Counted from the first letter of the stretch, positions 24,942 through 34,452 are shown. The stretch: 34,540 bases of DNA from JBBQZU01 sp041749535 (GCA_041749535.1 JBGTBE010000093.1:1-34540); one strand, 5' to 3'. The notes: generated by a model from the sequence alone, not told the origin. Made by a program: numbers and translations.

Positions 24942-27578
24942 TTAGTTCTCTGAAGCTTCTCTCACCAGCCTTCTCAACTCCTCATCCAGCGGCTTGCGGA
25001 AAACCACTTGCCTGTCAAACACATCCATAACTATGGGTTCTTCGCGGTTGAGTTTGCCGCCGAGCAGTTGCTTGCTCAGTTCGTTGAGCACTTCTTTTTG
25101 AATCAACCTTTTCACGGGTCTGGCTCCGAACTGAGGGTCAAAACCTTTGTCGGCCAAGTAAGCCAGCGCATCTTGTGATGCGCTGAGGCTGATGCCTTTT
25201 TCTGCCAGTTTTTCTGATAGTAGATCTACCTGTAGCTTTACGATTGAGACAATGTCTTTTCTAGAAAGGGGGCGAAACATAATCACCTCATCTATGCGGT
25301 TCAGAAACTCAGGCCTCATGCTCTTTTTGAGCAGGGCGAAGACTTCATCTTTGGTTCGATCAGCAATCTGCTCTTCATTGGTAGCAGTGATCTTATCAAA
25401 GTTTTCCTGAATGATGTCGCTGCCCACATTGCTGGTCATGATGATGATGGTGTTTTTAAAATTCACCCTGCGTCCTTTGCTATCGGTGAGCATACCATCG
25501 TCGAGCACTTGTAAGAGCACGTTGAACACATCGGGGTGGGCTTTCTCAATTTCATCGAGAAGCACTACAGAGTAGGGCTTGCGTCGCACAGCTTCGGTGA
25601 GTTGTCCACCTTCATCATAGCCCACATATCCTGGAGGGGCACCCACGAGACGGCTCACGGTGTGTCGCTCCTGGTACTCGCTCATATCGATACGTGTCAT
25701 GGCGTTCTCGTCGTTAAAGAGATAATCGCTCAAGGCCTTGGCCAATTCGGTTTTGCCCACACCAGTGGAACCGAGGAATATAAAGGATCCAATGGGGCGC
25801 TTCTCGTCTTGCAGCCCGGCTCTGCCGCGTCGTACGGCATCGGCAACAGCTTCTACCGCTTCATCCTGACCGATCACCCGCTTGTGGAGCTCATCTTCCA
25901 ACCTCAGCAATTTGTCCCGGTCGCTTTCCAGCATTTTGTTCACTGGTATGCCTGTCCACCGGCTCACTACGTCGGCTATCTCATCCACATCTACTTCCTC
26001 CTTGATCATCCTGGCGTTTTTCTGCTCATCTACCAATTGTTGCTGCAGGGATTTGAGTTTTTCTTCCGCTTCTTTCACCTTGCCATACCTTATCTCCGCC
26101 ACCTTGCCATAGTCGCCTTCACGTTCCGCTTTCTCCGCTTCAAAACGGAAATTTTCTATCCCTTCCTTTTCTTGCTGTATGCGCTCCACAAGGCTTCTCT
26201 CCGCTTCCCATTTGGCGTGAAGCCCATCGCGTTGCTCACTTAGGTTGGCAATTTCCTCGCCCAGCCCTTTGAGTTTTTCCTGGTCTTTTTCGCGCTTTAT
26301 GGCTTCGCGTTCTATTTCGAGCTGCATGATGCGTCGCTCCAGCTCGTCGAGTTCTTCGGGTTTAGAGTTTATTTCCATGCGCAGTTTCGAGGCGGCTTCG
26401 TCTATAAGGTCTATGGCCTTGTCGGGCAAAAACCGGTCGGTGATGTACCGCTGTGAGAGCTCCACCGCAGCGATGATGGCTGCATCCTTGATGCGCACCT
26501 TGTGGTGTGCCTCGTACTTGTCCTTAATGCCCCTCAGTATGGATATGGCTGAGTCACGGTCGGGTTCATCCACCAATACCTTCTGGAAGCGGCGCTCCAG
26601 GGCCTTGTCCTTTTCAAAATATTTCTGGTACTCGTTGAGGGTTGTTGCACCCACTGCGCGTAGTTCTCCCCGGGCCAATGCTGGCTTCAGAATGTTGGCG
26701 GCATCCATGGCGCCCTCGCCACCTCCCGCACCTACAAGGGTGTGTATCTCATCAATGAAAAGAATGATTTCGCCCTCGGCCCCGGTTACTTCCTTCACCA
26801 CCGCTTTGAGTCTTTCCTCAAATTCTCCTTTGTACTTAGCCCCGGCAATAAGGGCGCTCATGTCCAGGCTGTATATTTGCTTGCTTTTAAGATTCTCGGG
26901 CACATCTCCATTCACTATGCGGTGGGCTATGCCCTCGGCAATGGCCGTTTTACCTGTACCAGGCTCACCAATTAATATTGGATTGTTCTTGGTGCGGCGG
27001 GTAAGTATTTGCAGCACGCGCCGTATCTCTTCATCCCGGCCTATCACTGGGTCAAGTTTTCCCTTTCGGGCAAGGTCGTTCAGGTTCTTCGCGTATTTGC
27101 CCAGTGCGTTGTACGTTTCTTCGGCGCTGGCTGAGGTCACCCTTTCGCCCTTGCGCAGCTCTTTGATGGCCGCTATCAGGGCAGATTTGCTCACTCCCTG
27201 GTCCTTCAGCATTTTGGAGGTGCTGTCGCTGCCTTCGAGTATGGCGAGCAGGATGTGCTCGAGTGAAACGAACTCGTCGCCAAATTCTTTGAGGTACGAG
27301 AATGAGCGTGTTAGGGCCTCGCTGCCGCTGCGGCCCAGCTGTATTTGCGCTCCTGAAACTTTGGGATACGATGCAATCTGACTGTCGAGTGCCTTTTCGA
27401 AAATGGCTGTATTCACCGTGAGTTTTTTGAGCAGGTAGGGTACCACATTTTCATCTACTGAAAGCATGGCTTTGAGCAGGTGAGGGGTTTCTATGTTTTG
27501 CTGCCCGGCTTGCAACACGAGCTGCTGGGCCTCCTGTATGGCTTGTTGTGATTTTATAGTAAGTTTTGAGAAATCCAT
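24942..27578 (-). CDS. clpB: ClpB, ATP-dependent protein disaggregase
   Basis: This 878-residue Hsp100 AAA+ protein resolubilises aggregated proteins together with DnaK. It has the Clp N-domain (about 1-145, two repeats including TPHLLKAMLS and SLEHILLAILEGSDS), nucleotide-binding domain 1 with Walker A GEPGTGKT (204-211), a long coiled-coil M domain (about 400-530, rich in E, K and R), nucleotide-binding domain 2 with Walker A GSTGVGKT (near 605) and Walker B VVLLDEIEKAHPD, then the D2 small domain ending near FGARPVKRLIQKEVLN. No IGF/L ClpP-binding loop is expected in ClpB. I place the start at MDFSKLTIKSQQ (27578), the family N-terminus, instead of the upstream ATGs. Confidence 0.97.
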   Translation of the reverse strand: MDFSKLTIKSQQAIQEAQQLVLQAGQQNIETPHLLKAMLSVDENVVPYLLKKLTVNTAIFEKALDSQIASYPKVSGAQIQLGRSGSEALTRSFSYLKEFGDEFVSLEHILLAILEGSDSTSKMLKDQGVSKSALIAAIKELRKGERVTSASAEETYNALGKYAKNLNDLARKGKLDPVIGRDEEIRRVLQILTRRTKNNPILIGEPGTGKTAIAEGIAHRIVNGDVPENLKSKQIYSLDMSALIAGAKYKGEFEERLKAVVKEVTGAEGEIILFIDEIHTLVGAGGGEGAMDAANILKPALARGELRAVGATTLNEYQKYFEKDKALERRFQKVLVDEPDRDSAISILRGIKDKYEAHHKVRIKDAAIIAAVELSQRYITDRFLPDKAIDLIDEAASKLRMEINSKPEELDELERRIMQLEIEREAIKREKDQEKLKGLGEEIANLSEQRDGLHAKWEAERSLVERIQQEKEGIENFRFEAEKAEREGDYGKVAEIRYGKVKEAEEKLKSLQQQLVDEQKNARMIKEEVDVDEIADVVSRWTGIPVNKMLESDRDKLLRLEDELHKRVIGQDEAVEAVADAVRRGRAGLQDEKRPIGSFIFLGSTGVGKTELAKALSDYLFNDENAMTRIDMSEYQERHTVSRLVGAPPGYVGYDEGGQLTEAVRRKPYSVVLLDEIEKAHPDVFNVLLQVLDDGMLTDSKGRRVNFKNTIIIMTSNVGSDIIQENFDKITATNEEQIADRTKDEVFALLKKSMRPEFLNRIDEVIMFRPLSRKDIVSIVKLQVDLLSEKLAEKGISLSASQDALAYLADKGFDPQFGARPVKRLIQKEVLNELSKQLLGGKLNREEPIVMDVFDRQVVFRKPLDEELRRLVREASEN

Positions 27579-27691
27579 ATTAGTGATTTTACACAGAGGC
27601 ATCAAACATGAGGCCTTTATGATTTGGGCAAAATTTCGACTAAATCTGTCGTTATTTATTGCGAAACCCTGTTAATTTGGCATTTGAGATT

Positions 27692-27722
27692 CAAATATTT
27701 GAGACTTTTTGTCCTGCTCAAG
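27692..27722 (-). promoter_or_regulatory. Possible clpB promoter, CTTG-N19-AATATTTG
   Basis: On the minus strand CTTG (27722-27719) is 19 bases from AATATTTG (27699-27692). Each box has one mismatch to TTTG / TAnnTTTG. It would give a leader of about 105 bases. An inverted repeat ATTTGA-N3-TCAAAT (27682-27696) overlaps the -7 box. Confidence 0.3.
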
Positions 27723-27865
27723 GAGATAATTATGGGATAAGGCAATCAGAATTGATTCTTCATCATTTATATTTACGTCATGGTACAACTCACCCACGAT
27801 AAAATGCAACTAATGGTTTTTGGAACCGTCATTTGTGCAGGTAGCCAATGACAATACATGTTGAG

Positions 27866-30800
27866 ATGACCCACAATAGAATTGCCCTTCTGGTATTCAT
27901 TACACTATTGGCTGGGTCACCTCTGTACGCCCAAACCCTTTGGGGCCGCTATCAGGGTGGGGCCAATGTAGATGAAACCCTTGCCGTTACCGGCGATGCT
28001 TCAGGAGCTACCTATTCTGCCGGTTATTTTAGCTCTTCTGCGCAGGTAAATGGAGTGACCCTTGCAGTCAATGGGCTTACGGACATTTTCGTAACCAAAT
28101 CGAATCCTGCTGGTGCAACGGTTTGGAGCATAAGTGCCGGGGGTTCGCAGAGCGACCGGGGATTAGGAATTGCGGTAGATGGTGGGGGCAATATTCTTGT
28201 ATGTGGCTTTATCACTGGCACCGTCAATTTTGGTGGGGGGGTAAGCCTCTCTGCAAATGCAGGTTCTCAGGATGCCTTTATAGCCAAATTCAATGCTGCC
28301 GGGCAGGCCATATGGGCCAGGTCAGGGGGTAGCTCCGGGAGCAGCGACCGCGCCAATGCAGTTGCAATCGATGGTTCTGGCAATGTGTTCATCACAGGAC
28401 AATTCACGGGTGAAGCTACATTTGGTCCTTTCACCCTCAGCGGCTCCGGGGCAACCAATGACATTTTTATTGTGAAGTACGACCCAAACGGCAACGAACT
28501 TTGGGCCAAAAAGGGGAGTGGTACCGGCTTGAACCGCGGCCTTGGCATCACCACCGATAGCCAGGGTGCTGCGTATGTAACAGGTCAGTTCAGTGGTGAC
28601 ATTACCTTTGATAATTTTTACCCAAACACCATCCTGAACGCCCTTTTTCTGGTGAAGTATGCAGGTGATGGAAGTGAAGCCTGGTTCAGGTGGGCAGGGG
28701 GTTCCAATCAGAGTATAGGGTATGGCATTGCCAGCAATGGCACCAATGTGTACCTCACTGGCGATTGCGGACAGAGCATCACCTTTTTAGGCGGCACGGG
28801 TACCAATGTGATCACCACCGGATACCAGAATGCCGTTTTCATTGCCGGGTTTGGAAGCAATGGTAATTACCTTTGGGGAACATCAGAAGGGAGCAGCAGC
28901 AACGTATCGGTTAGGGGTATATCCCACCTCAACGGACAATTGGGCATTGCGGGATGGTTTGAGTGCACTTTTGAGTCTCTCAGTCAGGAGTACGGTACGG
29001 GTACCTTCAACAACGTGGGCTTTAAGGATGTCTTCATAAGCAGATACAATACTTCCGGTCAGTTTTTGTGGGCGAGGCAATTTGCATCCCGAACCGACGA
29101 AGTGGCCAATGGCATTCACATCCTTCCGGACAATTTCGAAGTGGTATGTGGAAATTTCGAATCTAATATTTATATCCCCGTAAGGCAGTCATTGAATGTG
29201 TCGGGGCTTACTGCAGTGACACCTACGCACAATCCAAACCTCAATTATTGTGGCGATGCGCATTATGGAGAGTTTTCTCAGCTTGCAGGTTCTGCTGGTC
29301 TCGACGGGTTTTTGCTAAAGACTGTAGACCTGGAGAGACTTCCCTATGATTTTTATAAGAGATATGCTGGTGCGTGCAATGCCGACGTGCCCGATGCCTG
29401 TATCGCCAATGCAGGAACGCTAACGGGTATGCCGTGCAATGATGATTTTCTGGGCTGTCCTCCTTACAGTGTGCAGGCCACGCCTTACACCAATTTTCAA
29501 AACAGCTTGCTGGGCTATGGCTTTTCGGTGCAGTGGAACACTGGCAGCTTTGGAAACCCTTTGCCTGTAACAGGGCCAGCATCGCTTATCGCGACCATAA
29601 CAAGCACCGACGGGTGCTATACCACTATAGCAACTGCTGACGTAGACGTACTCCCCATACCCGCTAAACCAACCATGAGCGATAACTATGTGGTGAATAC
29701 GGAAGATATTTCGCCCGAACCTGTTTTTCTTTGCCCTGGTGAGACGGTAGACCTTTGGTTTCAAACTGATCCCGGCAACACCTTCGTATGGGCCGGCTCG
29801 AATGTAACCCCTGAAATGTCGACGCAGCCCGTTATTACAGTTTCCCAGTCAGGGGCATATCAGGTTATCGTGACCAATGCAGATGGGTGCACGGCATCAA
29901 ATTTTATTTTGGTCGTGGTATACCCCGACCCGCCACCGCCGTTGGATCCATACCTGTTTTTTCCTCAGGGAGATACACTGGTGCAATGCCTTGGCTTTCC
30001 CAGTGTGGTCGAAGTGTGGGATTTTTTTACTGATGCCATTGCCGAACCACAAGGATACACCTGGACCTGGTCTGTAACTCCACAGGGACAAGCTGGGGGT
30101 ACTTCATCAGGAGGTGTGGCTGTAGGTATTTCCGGATGGTATGTTATCTCAGTAGAAATAGAATATACGGACAATCCATGCTCTCTCCTCGAAGACCCCT
30201 ACCTGGTAACCGACAGCATATATATCGTTGTGAACAGCCCACCCCAAGTGGACCTTACCCTTGAAGCTCCCGAAGCGAGCTGCGGCGGCCCGGTGGTGAT
30301 TGTGATAGAAACCAATGCCGATATGATCTCTTTTCCAGCATACAGTCCCTTGCAGGTGTGGGGCATGGACAGTATCCTGGTTTCTGGTCCTGGTCAATAC
30401 AGCGTGATGGCAACAAGTACAAGCGAGTTGGGTTGCTCTGCTACATCAATCCAAACCGTGCTTATCGACAATGTGTTGACACCTGTAATCGCCACTGACC
30501 CGGGCACTGCAGTTATTTGTCCTGGGGAAGAAGTAGAGATATATACCAACTCTATAGGCACCATCACCTGGCAGGGTCCAAATGGTTTCGCCGGCACTGG
30601 CTTAAGCATCACTGTAAATGAGCCCGGGCTTTATTTTGCCGAAGTATTTTTCTATCCGGGATGTGCGTTGGTTTCTAACACAGTGCAAGTGGCTGAGTAT
30701 GCAACCCCTTTTCTCGCAAGTTCCAACGCCTTGTTGTGTCAGGGTGATTCTGTGATAATCAGCGTGATCAGTACCGATATCAACAGCATTGAGTGGTTGG

Positions 30801-32101
30801 CTCCCCTTTCGGGAAATGATACTTTGCAGGTGATATACGAGCCGGGCAGCTATACCGCGGTAGTGAGCAGTTGTGGCATTAGCACTGAAGTGACCATCGT
30901 TGTGGAATTAAGCGATTTCCCACTCGACATCACCCAACCCGATCAAACTCCGGTTTGCGATGGCGATAGCATATTGATCGTGGCCAGTCCGGGACTCAGT
31001 GGCTACATATGGAACAACAGCAACTTTGGCGACAGCATCTACGTGTACGCTCCAGGCACACTGCAAGCCACTGCCACCGATCCAAATGGCTGTACGTTAG
31101 TTTCCAATGTTTTGCCGGTAGATTTTGAGCCCATTCCCCCTGTTCCCGCATTTACCTTCGTGCCACCTTGTTTTGGCGAGACATTAACCATAAGCGTACA
31201 GCCCGGTTATACCGCGAGCTGGTATTCCACAGTGGGTGACTTCCTTTTTGAAGGCCAGTCTACTTCCATAGATTCTTTCGTGGCTGATACTGCATTTGTG
31301 GTGGTGCTCAGCAGCGAATGGTGCACTGGCGATCCGGCAGAGGAGAGCATTTCACCAAAGCCCCTTCCAGACGATCCACTGCCCGCCACCGATGCCCCTG
31401 TGTGTATTGGTACACAGTTGCTACTCGATGTGCTAAACCCTCAGGGAGGGGTTCAGTACACTTGGATCACCGCCGATGGTAGCTCTTTGCAGGGTGCACC
31501 TGTCAGTTTTTCGGTAAACAATGAGGAAGATGAGGGCCAGTACTCAGTCTTTGCGTTGCTGGATGGATGTAGGAGTGATACCACACTTGTGGATGTTGCA
31601 CTTTTTACCCCGAGACAAGTAGACCTGCCTCCCGACACCACCCTTTGCCTTCAGGCGGAATATCTGCTATTCACAGATACAATTTATCTGGCTTATATCT
31701 GGCAGGATGGCTCAACAGGCGATACGCTCATGCCAACTATGTCGGGAGAGTATTTTGTACAAACCACCGACTTTAATGGCTGCAAGACTGCCGATGTGGT
31801 GAATATAGGTCTGGTAGATTGCGATGTGGACATCCCCAATGTTTTCACACCCAATGGTGATGGCTTGAACGATGCCTGGGTGGTGGCATACGAGCAAGCC
31901 CGTTTTTTCAAGATTACCATCTATAACCGCTGGGGCCGCATGGTTTTCGAGTCAACAGCGGGACAGCCGTTCTGGGATGGCAACAACTTCCGCAACGGTG
32001 AGCCATGTTCCGAGGGGGTGTATTTCTACATTGCCGAGATCATCAGTTTTGATGGTATAGACTACGGAAAAACAGGGAATATTACCCTGCTCAGGCAGTA
32101 G
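27866..32101 (+). CDS. Giant secreted SBBP/Ig-like protein with type B T9SS C-terminal signal
   Basis: This protein of about 1411 residues is a predicted T9SS-exported surface or extracellular protein. After a signal peptide (ending SPLYAQ) the first third is a run of SBBP-type beta-propeller repeats, each with a pattern like GNVFITGQFTGEATFG, DIFIVKYDPNGNELWAK and GLGITTDSQGAAYVTGQF. The middle has at least five Ig/PKD-like repeats with a C-x-G-(D/E) start and a W-x-x-x strand (e.g. VICPGEEVEIYTNSIGTITW, LLCQGDSVIISVISTDINSIEW, VCDGDSILIVASPGLSGYIW). The last about 90 residues are a CHU_C/gliding-motility-type domain: IPNVFTPNGDGLNDAW, ITIYNRWGRMVFES, W-D-G-N and GVYFYIAEI. I prefer the ATG at 27866 over 27848 because it gives a cleaner signal peptide. 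Function is likely adhesion or matrix, unproven. Confidence 0.9.
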   Translation: MTHNRIALLVFITLLAGSPLYAQTLWGRYQGGANVDETLAVTGDASGATYSAGYFSSSAQVNGVTLAVNGLTDIFVTKSNPAGATVWSISAGGSQSDRGLGIAVDGGGNILVCGFITGTVNFGGGVSLSANAGSQDAFIAKFNAAGQAIWARSGGSSGSSDRANAVAIDGSGNVFITGQFTGEATFGPFTLSGSGATNDIFIVKYDPNGNELWAKKGSGTGLNRGLGITTDSQGAAYVTGQFSGDITFDNFYPNTILNALFLVKYAGDGSEAWFRWAGGSNQSIGYGIASNGTNVYLTGDCGQSITFLGGTGTNVITTGYQNAVFIAGFGSNGNYLWGTSEGSSSNVSVRGISHLNGQLGIAGWFECTFESLSQEYGTGTFNNVGFKDVFISRYNTSGQFLWARQFASRTDEVANGIHILPDNFEVVCGNFESNIYIPVRQSLNVSGLTAVTPTHNPNLNYCGDAHYGEFSQLAGSAGLDGFLLKTVDLERLPYDFYKRYAGACNADVPDACIANAGTLTGMPCNDDFLGCPPYSVQATPYTNFQNSLLGYGFSVQWNTGSFGNPLPVTGPASLIATITSTDGCYTTIATADVDVLPIPAKPTMSDNYVVNTEDISPEPVFLCPGETVDLWFQTDPGNTFVWAGSNVTPEMSTQPVITVSQSGAYQVIVTNADGCTASNFILVVVYPDPPPPLDPYLFFPQGDTLVQCLGFPSVVEVWDFFTDAIAEPQGYTWTWSVTPQGQAGGTSSGGVAVGISGWYVISVEIEYTDNPCSLLEDPYLVTDSIYIVVNSPPQVDLTLEAPEASCGGPVVIVIETNADMISFPAYSPLQVWGMDSILVSGPGQYSVMATSTSELGCSATSIQTVLIDNVLTPVIATDPGTAVICPGEEVEIYTNSIGTITWQGPNGFAGTGLSITVNEPGLYFAEVFFYPGCALVSNTVQVAEYATPFLASSNALLCQGDSVIISVISTDINSIEWLAPLSGNDTLQVIYEPGSYTAVVSSCGISTEVTIVVELSDFPLDITQPDQTPVCDGDSILIVASPGLSGYIWNNSNFGDSIYVYAPGTLQATATDPNGCTLVSNVLPVDFEPIPPVPAFTFVPPCFGETLTISVQPGYTASWYSTVGDFLFEGQSTSIDSFVADTAFVVVLSSEWCTGDPAEESISPKPLPDDPLPATDAPVCIGTQLLLDVLNPQGGVQYTWITADGSSLQGAPVSFSVNNEEDEGQYSVFALLDGCRSDTTLVDVALFTPRQVDLPPDTTLCLQAEYLLFTDTIYLAYIWQDGSTGDTLMPTMSGEYFVQTTDFNGCKTADVVNIGLVDCDVDIPNVFTPNGDGLNDAWVVAYEQARFFKITIYNRWGRMVFESTAGQPFWDGNNFRNGEPCSEGVYFYIAEIISFDGIDYGKTGNITLLRQ

Positions 32102-32882
32102 TCAAGTGTCTTTTTATGATGCGCATCTTGTGTGTGTAAGCCTGCGTTTCCTCATTAAAGATTCCCTCGTGGTCAATCTTGTCAATGCGCACAGAACCGC
32201 TCGCATGAATGATTCGGCCAGGCTCAAGTACGATGCCCACATGGATGATTTTACCTTCCTCGTTGTCGAAAAAAACCAGGTCACCTTGTTGGGTCAGGTC
32301 AATAAAGTCGATTGTGGTTCCTGTTTCAGCCTGCTGGTATGCATCGCGGGGCATGGCAATGCCTGCGCAATGGAACACCACCTGCACCAGGCCTGAACAA
32401 TCTATCCCGAAGGCCGACTTGCCTCCCCATAGGTAAGGGGCGTTGAGCAACCGCTTTGCGTGGCGCACCCTGCTCTCTGCATCGTGGCGGGCTATGCGCC
32501 CATCAAAGTCATAGGTTTTTGTTTGCTTCTCATCTTCGGTGATGATGGTAAAAGCACCACCATCATACCCGGGGAATAAGGCACTGCATGGCACAGGAAA
32601 CCTTCGACCACCGCGGGTATCCAGAAAACCAATCGCATCTCCGCAGCGTTTTTCAGAAAGGGCAGCAATGTGTTCAAACTGTTCATGTGAAATGGCCGTG
32701 TGTTGTTTTTTATCAATCCAGCACGTGTAATTATCCCGAGCATTTTCTATGAGATACCATTTCTTATTTTCATCCTGTACAGTATAGTTTTCACCGAAGA
32801 GCAACTGTGTGCTCATTTCTGCCTTGTCGCTTGGCTCAACCCTTCCGGGTATCAGCGCGTGGGTGCAAATGCCGTATTTCAT
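32091..32882 (-). CDS. NlpC/P60 (C40) cell-wall peptidase with SH3-like N-terminal region
   Basis: This 263-residue protein hydrolyses peptide bonds in murein stem peptides, typically gamma-D-Glu-diaminopimelate. The N-terminal half (about 1-125) has SH3b-like strands (IPGRVEPSDKAEMSTQLLFGENYTV, WYLIENARDNYTCWID); the catalytic half (about 135-263) shows Cys162 in DCSGLVQ, His214 in IIHVGIVL and a third polar residue His226 in IIHASGS, plus the upstream LWGGKSAFG block. No signal peptide is obvious, which is frequent in Bacteroidota members annotated this way; the cellular location is unsure. I start at MKYGICTH rather than 32903. Its stop codon lies inside the end of the convergent giant gene (11-base overlap). 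Confidence 0.9.
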   Translation of the reverse strand: MKYGICTHALIPGRVEPSDKAEMSTQLLFGENYTVQDENKKWYLIENARDNYTCWIDKKQHTAISHEQFEHIAALSEKRCGDAIGFLDTRGGRRFPVPCSALFPGYDGGAFTIITEDEKQTKTYDFDGRIARHDAESRVRHAKRLLNAPYLWGGKSAFGIDCSGLVQVVFHCAGIAMPRDAYQQAETGTTIDFIDLTQQGDLVFFDNEEGKIIHVGIVLEPGRIIHASGSVRIDKIDHEGIFNEETQAYTHKMRIIKRHLTTA

Positions 32883-32924
32883 AGGTTGCATGTATGCAGT
32901 CAAAAGTAGGTTTTTTGGTTTGCG

Positions 32925-32962
32925 AAAAAAAAGCCGCCCTGCATAGATGCGGAGCGGCTTTT
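32925..32962 (-). terminator. Rho-independent terminator of the oxoamine synthase gene
   Basis: AAAAGCCGC (32929-32937) pairs with GCGGCTTTT (32954-32962), with an inner GCAT/ATGC pairing. On the minus strand it is followed by a run of T (from 32932 downward). It lies about 20 bases past the stop at 32983. Confidence 0.85.
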
Positions 32963-32982
32963 GATTTTTTGGGTTTTGGGAC

Positions 32983-34230
32983 TTAACGCCAGTTCACAAT
33001 CTCGTTCGCATGGTACTCACCCGCATCGAGTTTTACTTTCATTTTCTTAAAGGTTTCAATGGTGTAGGCAACATCTTCGAGGGTATGCACAGCGGTAGGT
33101 ATAAGCCTGAGCATGATCACATCTTTCGGTACCACAGGATACACTACGATGCTGCTGAATATGCCGTGGTTCTCGCGCAGGTCCATGGTGATGTTGGTTG
33201 CTTCGCCGAGGCTACCTTTCAGGAATACCGGAGTAACGCATGAGTTGGTAACACCAATGTTGAAACCTGCTTCGCGCAGTCCTTTTTGAAGGGCATTTGC
33301 AATGACCCAAAGTTTTTCTTTGTGTTCCGGCTGCGTGCGCATCATTTCAAGCCGCTTTATGGCGCCTACAACAATGGGCATGGGCAGGCTTTTGGCAAAT
33401 GTTTGTGAGCGCATGTTGTATCGGAGGAATTCTATTACGTGCTCATCGCTCACCACAAAGGCACCGATGGTAGCCATTGCCTTGGCGAATGTACCGAAGT
33501 AGATATCGATTTTATCATGAACGCCCTGTGCGTCACCAGCACCGCGACCCATCTCGCCGATGGTTCCAAAACCGTGTGCATCGTCTACAAAAAGGCGGAA
33601 TTTGTATTCATCCTTGAATTTTACAATTTCGGCCAGTTTGCCCTGGTCACCAGCCATGCCGAATACTCCTTCAGTAACCACGAGTATGCCCCCGCCGGTA
33701 TTGTCGGTCCATCGGCGGGCGCGCTCCAGTTGCTTGGCAAAGCTCTCCATATCGTTGTGCATAAACACAAAACGCTTTCCCTGGTGGAGGCGCACACCAT
33801 CTACCATACAGGCATGCGACTCAGAGTCGTAAACGATTACGTCGTTTCTATCCACCAGTGCTTCAATGGCACTCTGGCAGCCCTGGTATCCATAGTTGAG
33901 CAGGAAGGCGTCTTCTTTTTGCATAAAGTCGGCCAGGTCTGCTTCGAGTTTTTCGTGCATGGAAGTTTGACCGCTCATCATTCGGGCTCCCATTGGGTAT
34001 CCCATACCCCATCGGGCGGCTGCTTCGGCGTCTACTTGTCGCACGTCGGGGTGGTTTGCAAAGCCCAGGTAGTTGTTGATGCTCCATACGAGCACTTCCT
34101 TGCCGCGGAAGGTCATTTTGCGGCCTATATCGCCTTCAAGTTTTGGAAAGGAGAAATATCCGTGCGATTCTTTTGCGTGCCTGCCCAGCGGGCCGCGGTT
34201 GTTCTTAATCTTCTCGAAGATGTCTTGCAT
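32983..34230 (-). CDS. Alpha-oxoamine synthase, probable serine palmitoyltransferase
   Basis: This 415-residue PLP enzyme belongs to the alpha-oxoamine synthase group (serine palmitoyltransferase, glycine C-acetyltransferase, AONS). It condenses an amino acid with an acyl-CoA and releases CO2. Visible residues are the PLP lysine Lys250 in GTFAKAMATIGAF, Asp216 and His219 in VDDAHGFG, and His139 in DSESHACMVDG. N-terminal block NNYLGFANHPDVR and C-terminal block FSSIVVYPVVPKDVIMLRLIPTAVHT fit the long-described Bacteroidota members. In this phylum such a stand-alone copy most often starts sphingolipid synthesis by joining serine and palmitoyl-CoA to 3-ketosphinganine. Biotin or threonine genes are not next to it, which argues mildly against AONS and KBL. 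Confidence 0.85.
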   Translation of the reverse strand: MQDIFEKIKNNRGPLGRHAKESHGYFSFPKLEGDIGRKMTFRGKEVLVWSINNYLGFANHPDVRQVDAEAAARWGMGYPMGARMMSGQTSMHEKLEADLADFMQKEDAFLLNYGYQGCQSAIEALVDRNDVIVYDSESHACMVDGVRLHQGKRFVFMHNDMESFAKQLERARRWTDNTGGGILVVTEGVFGMAGDQGKLAEIVKFKDEYKFRLFVDDAHGFGTIGEMGRGAGDAQGVHDKIDIYFGTFAKAMATIGAFVVSDEHVIEFLRYNMRSQTFAKSLPMPIVVGAIKRLEMMRTQPEHKEKLWVIANALQKGLREAGFNIGVTNSCVTPVFLKGSLGEATNITMDLRENHGIFSSIVVYPVVPKDVIMLRLIPTAVHTLEDVAYTIETFKKMKVKLDAGEYHANEIVNWR

Positions 34231-34262
34231 AGGGTTTGTGTGTGATGTTCACTTACAGCCTG

Positions 34263-34293
34263 CGAAAGTACTGCTATTCCGCGAAATTGCAAA
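34263..34293 (-). promoter_or_regulatory. Promoter of the oxoamine synthase gene, TTTG-N19-TACTTTCG
   Basis: On the minus strand TTTG (34293-34290; in fact TTTTG) is exactly 19 bases from TACTTTCG (34270-34263), one change from TAnnTTTG. The box ends 32 bases before the start codon. Confidence 0.6.
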
Positions 34294-34395
34294 ACAGGGG
34301 CTAAATTATAGGAACCTACTGTTGTTGAAAATTCTTTGGTTCAGGGGAAGCTATTTAAGTGCCAAATGGCTTTCGGTTTGGGAATAATTATAAAA

Positions 34396-34427
34396 TCAAA
34401 AAAAGCAGCCCCGAGAGAGGCTGCTTT
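34396..34427 (-). terminator. Rho-independent terminator of the T9SS cargo gene
   Basis: AAAGCAGCC (34402-34410) and GGCTGCTTT (34419-34427) form a perfect 9-bp stem with an 8-base loop. On the minus strand it continues into TTTTTTTGATTTT. It lies about 26 bases past the stop at 34453. Confidence 0.88.
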
Positions 34428-34452
34428 CGATTGAACATTATACCGTTTAAGC

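Noticed and set aside
26245..27381. Long open frame (378 codons) on the plus strand opposite clpB, with another of 235 codons at 25536-26243
   Set aside because: Both lie wholly antisense to clpB, a very strong conserved gene. Their Ser/Arg-rich or Leu/Phe-rich translations are typical of shadow frames, and no motif was recognisable.
33439..34245. 268-codon open frame opposite the oxoamine synthase gene
   Set aside because: It is a shadow of the PLP enzyme with no signal, motif or promoter of its own.
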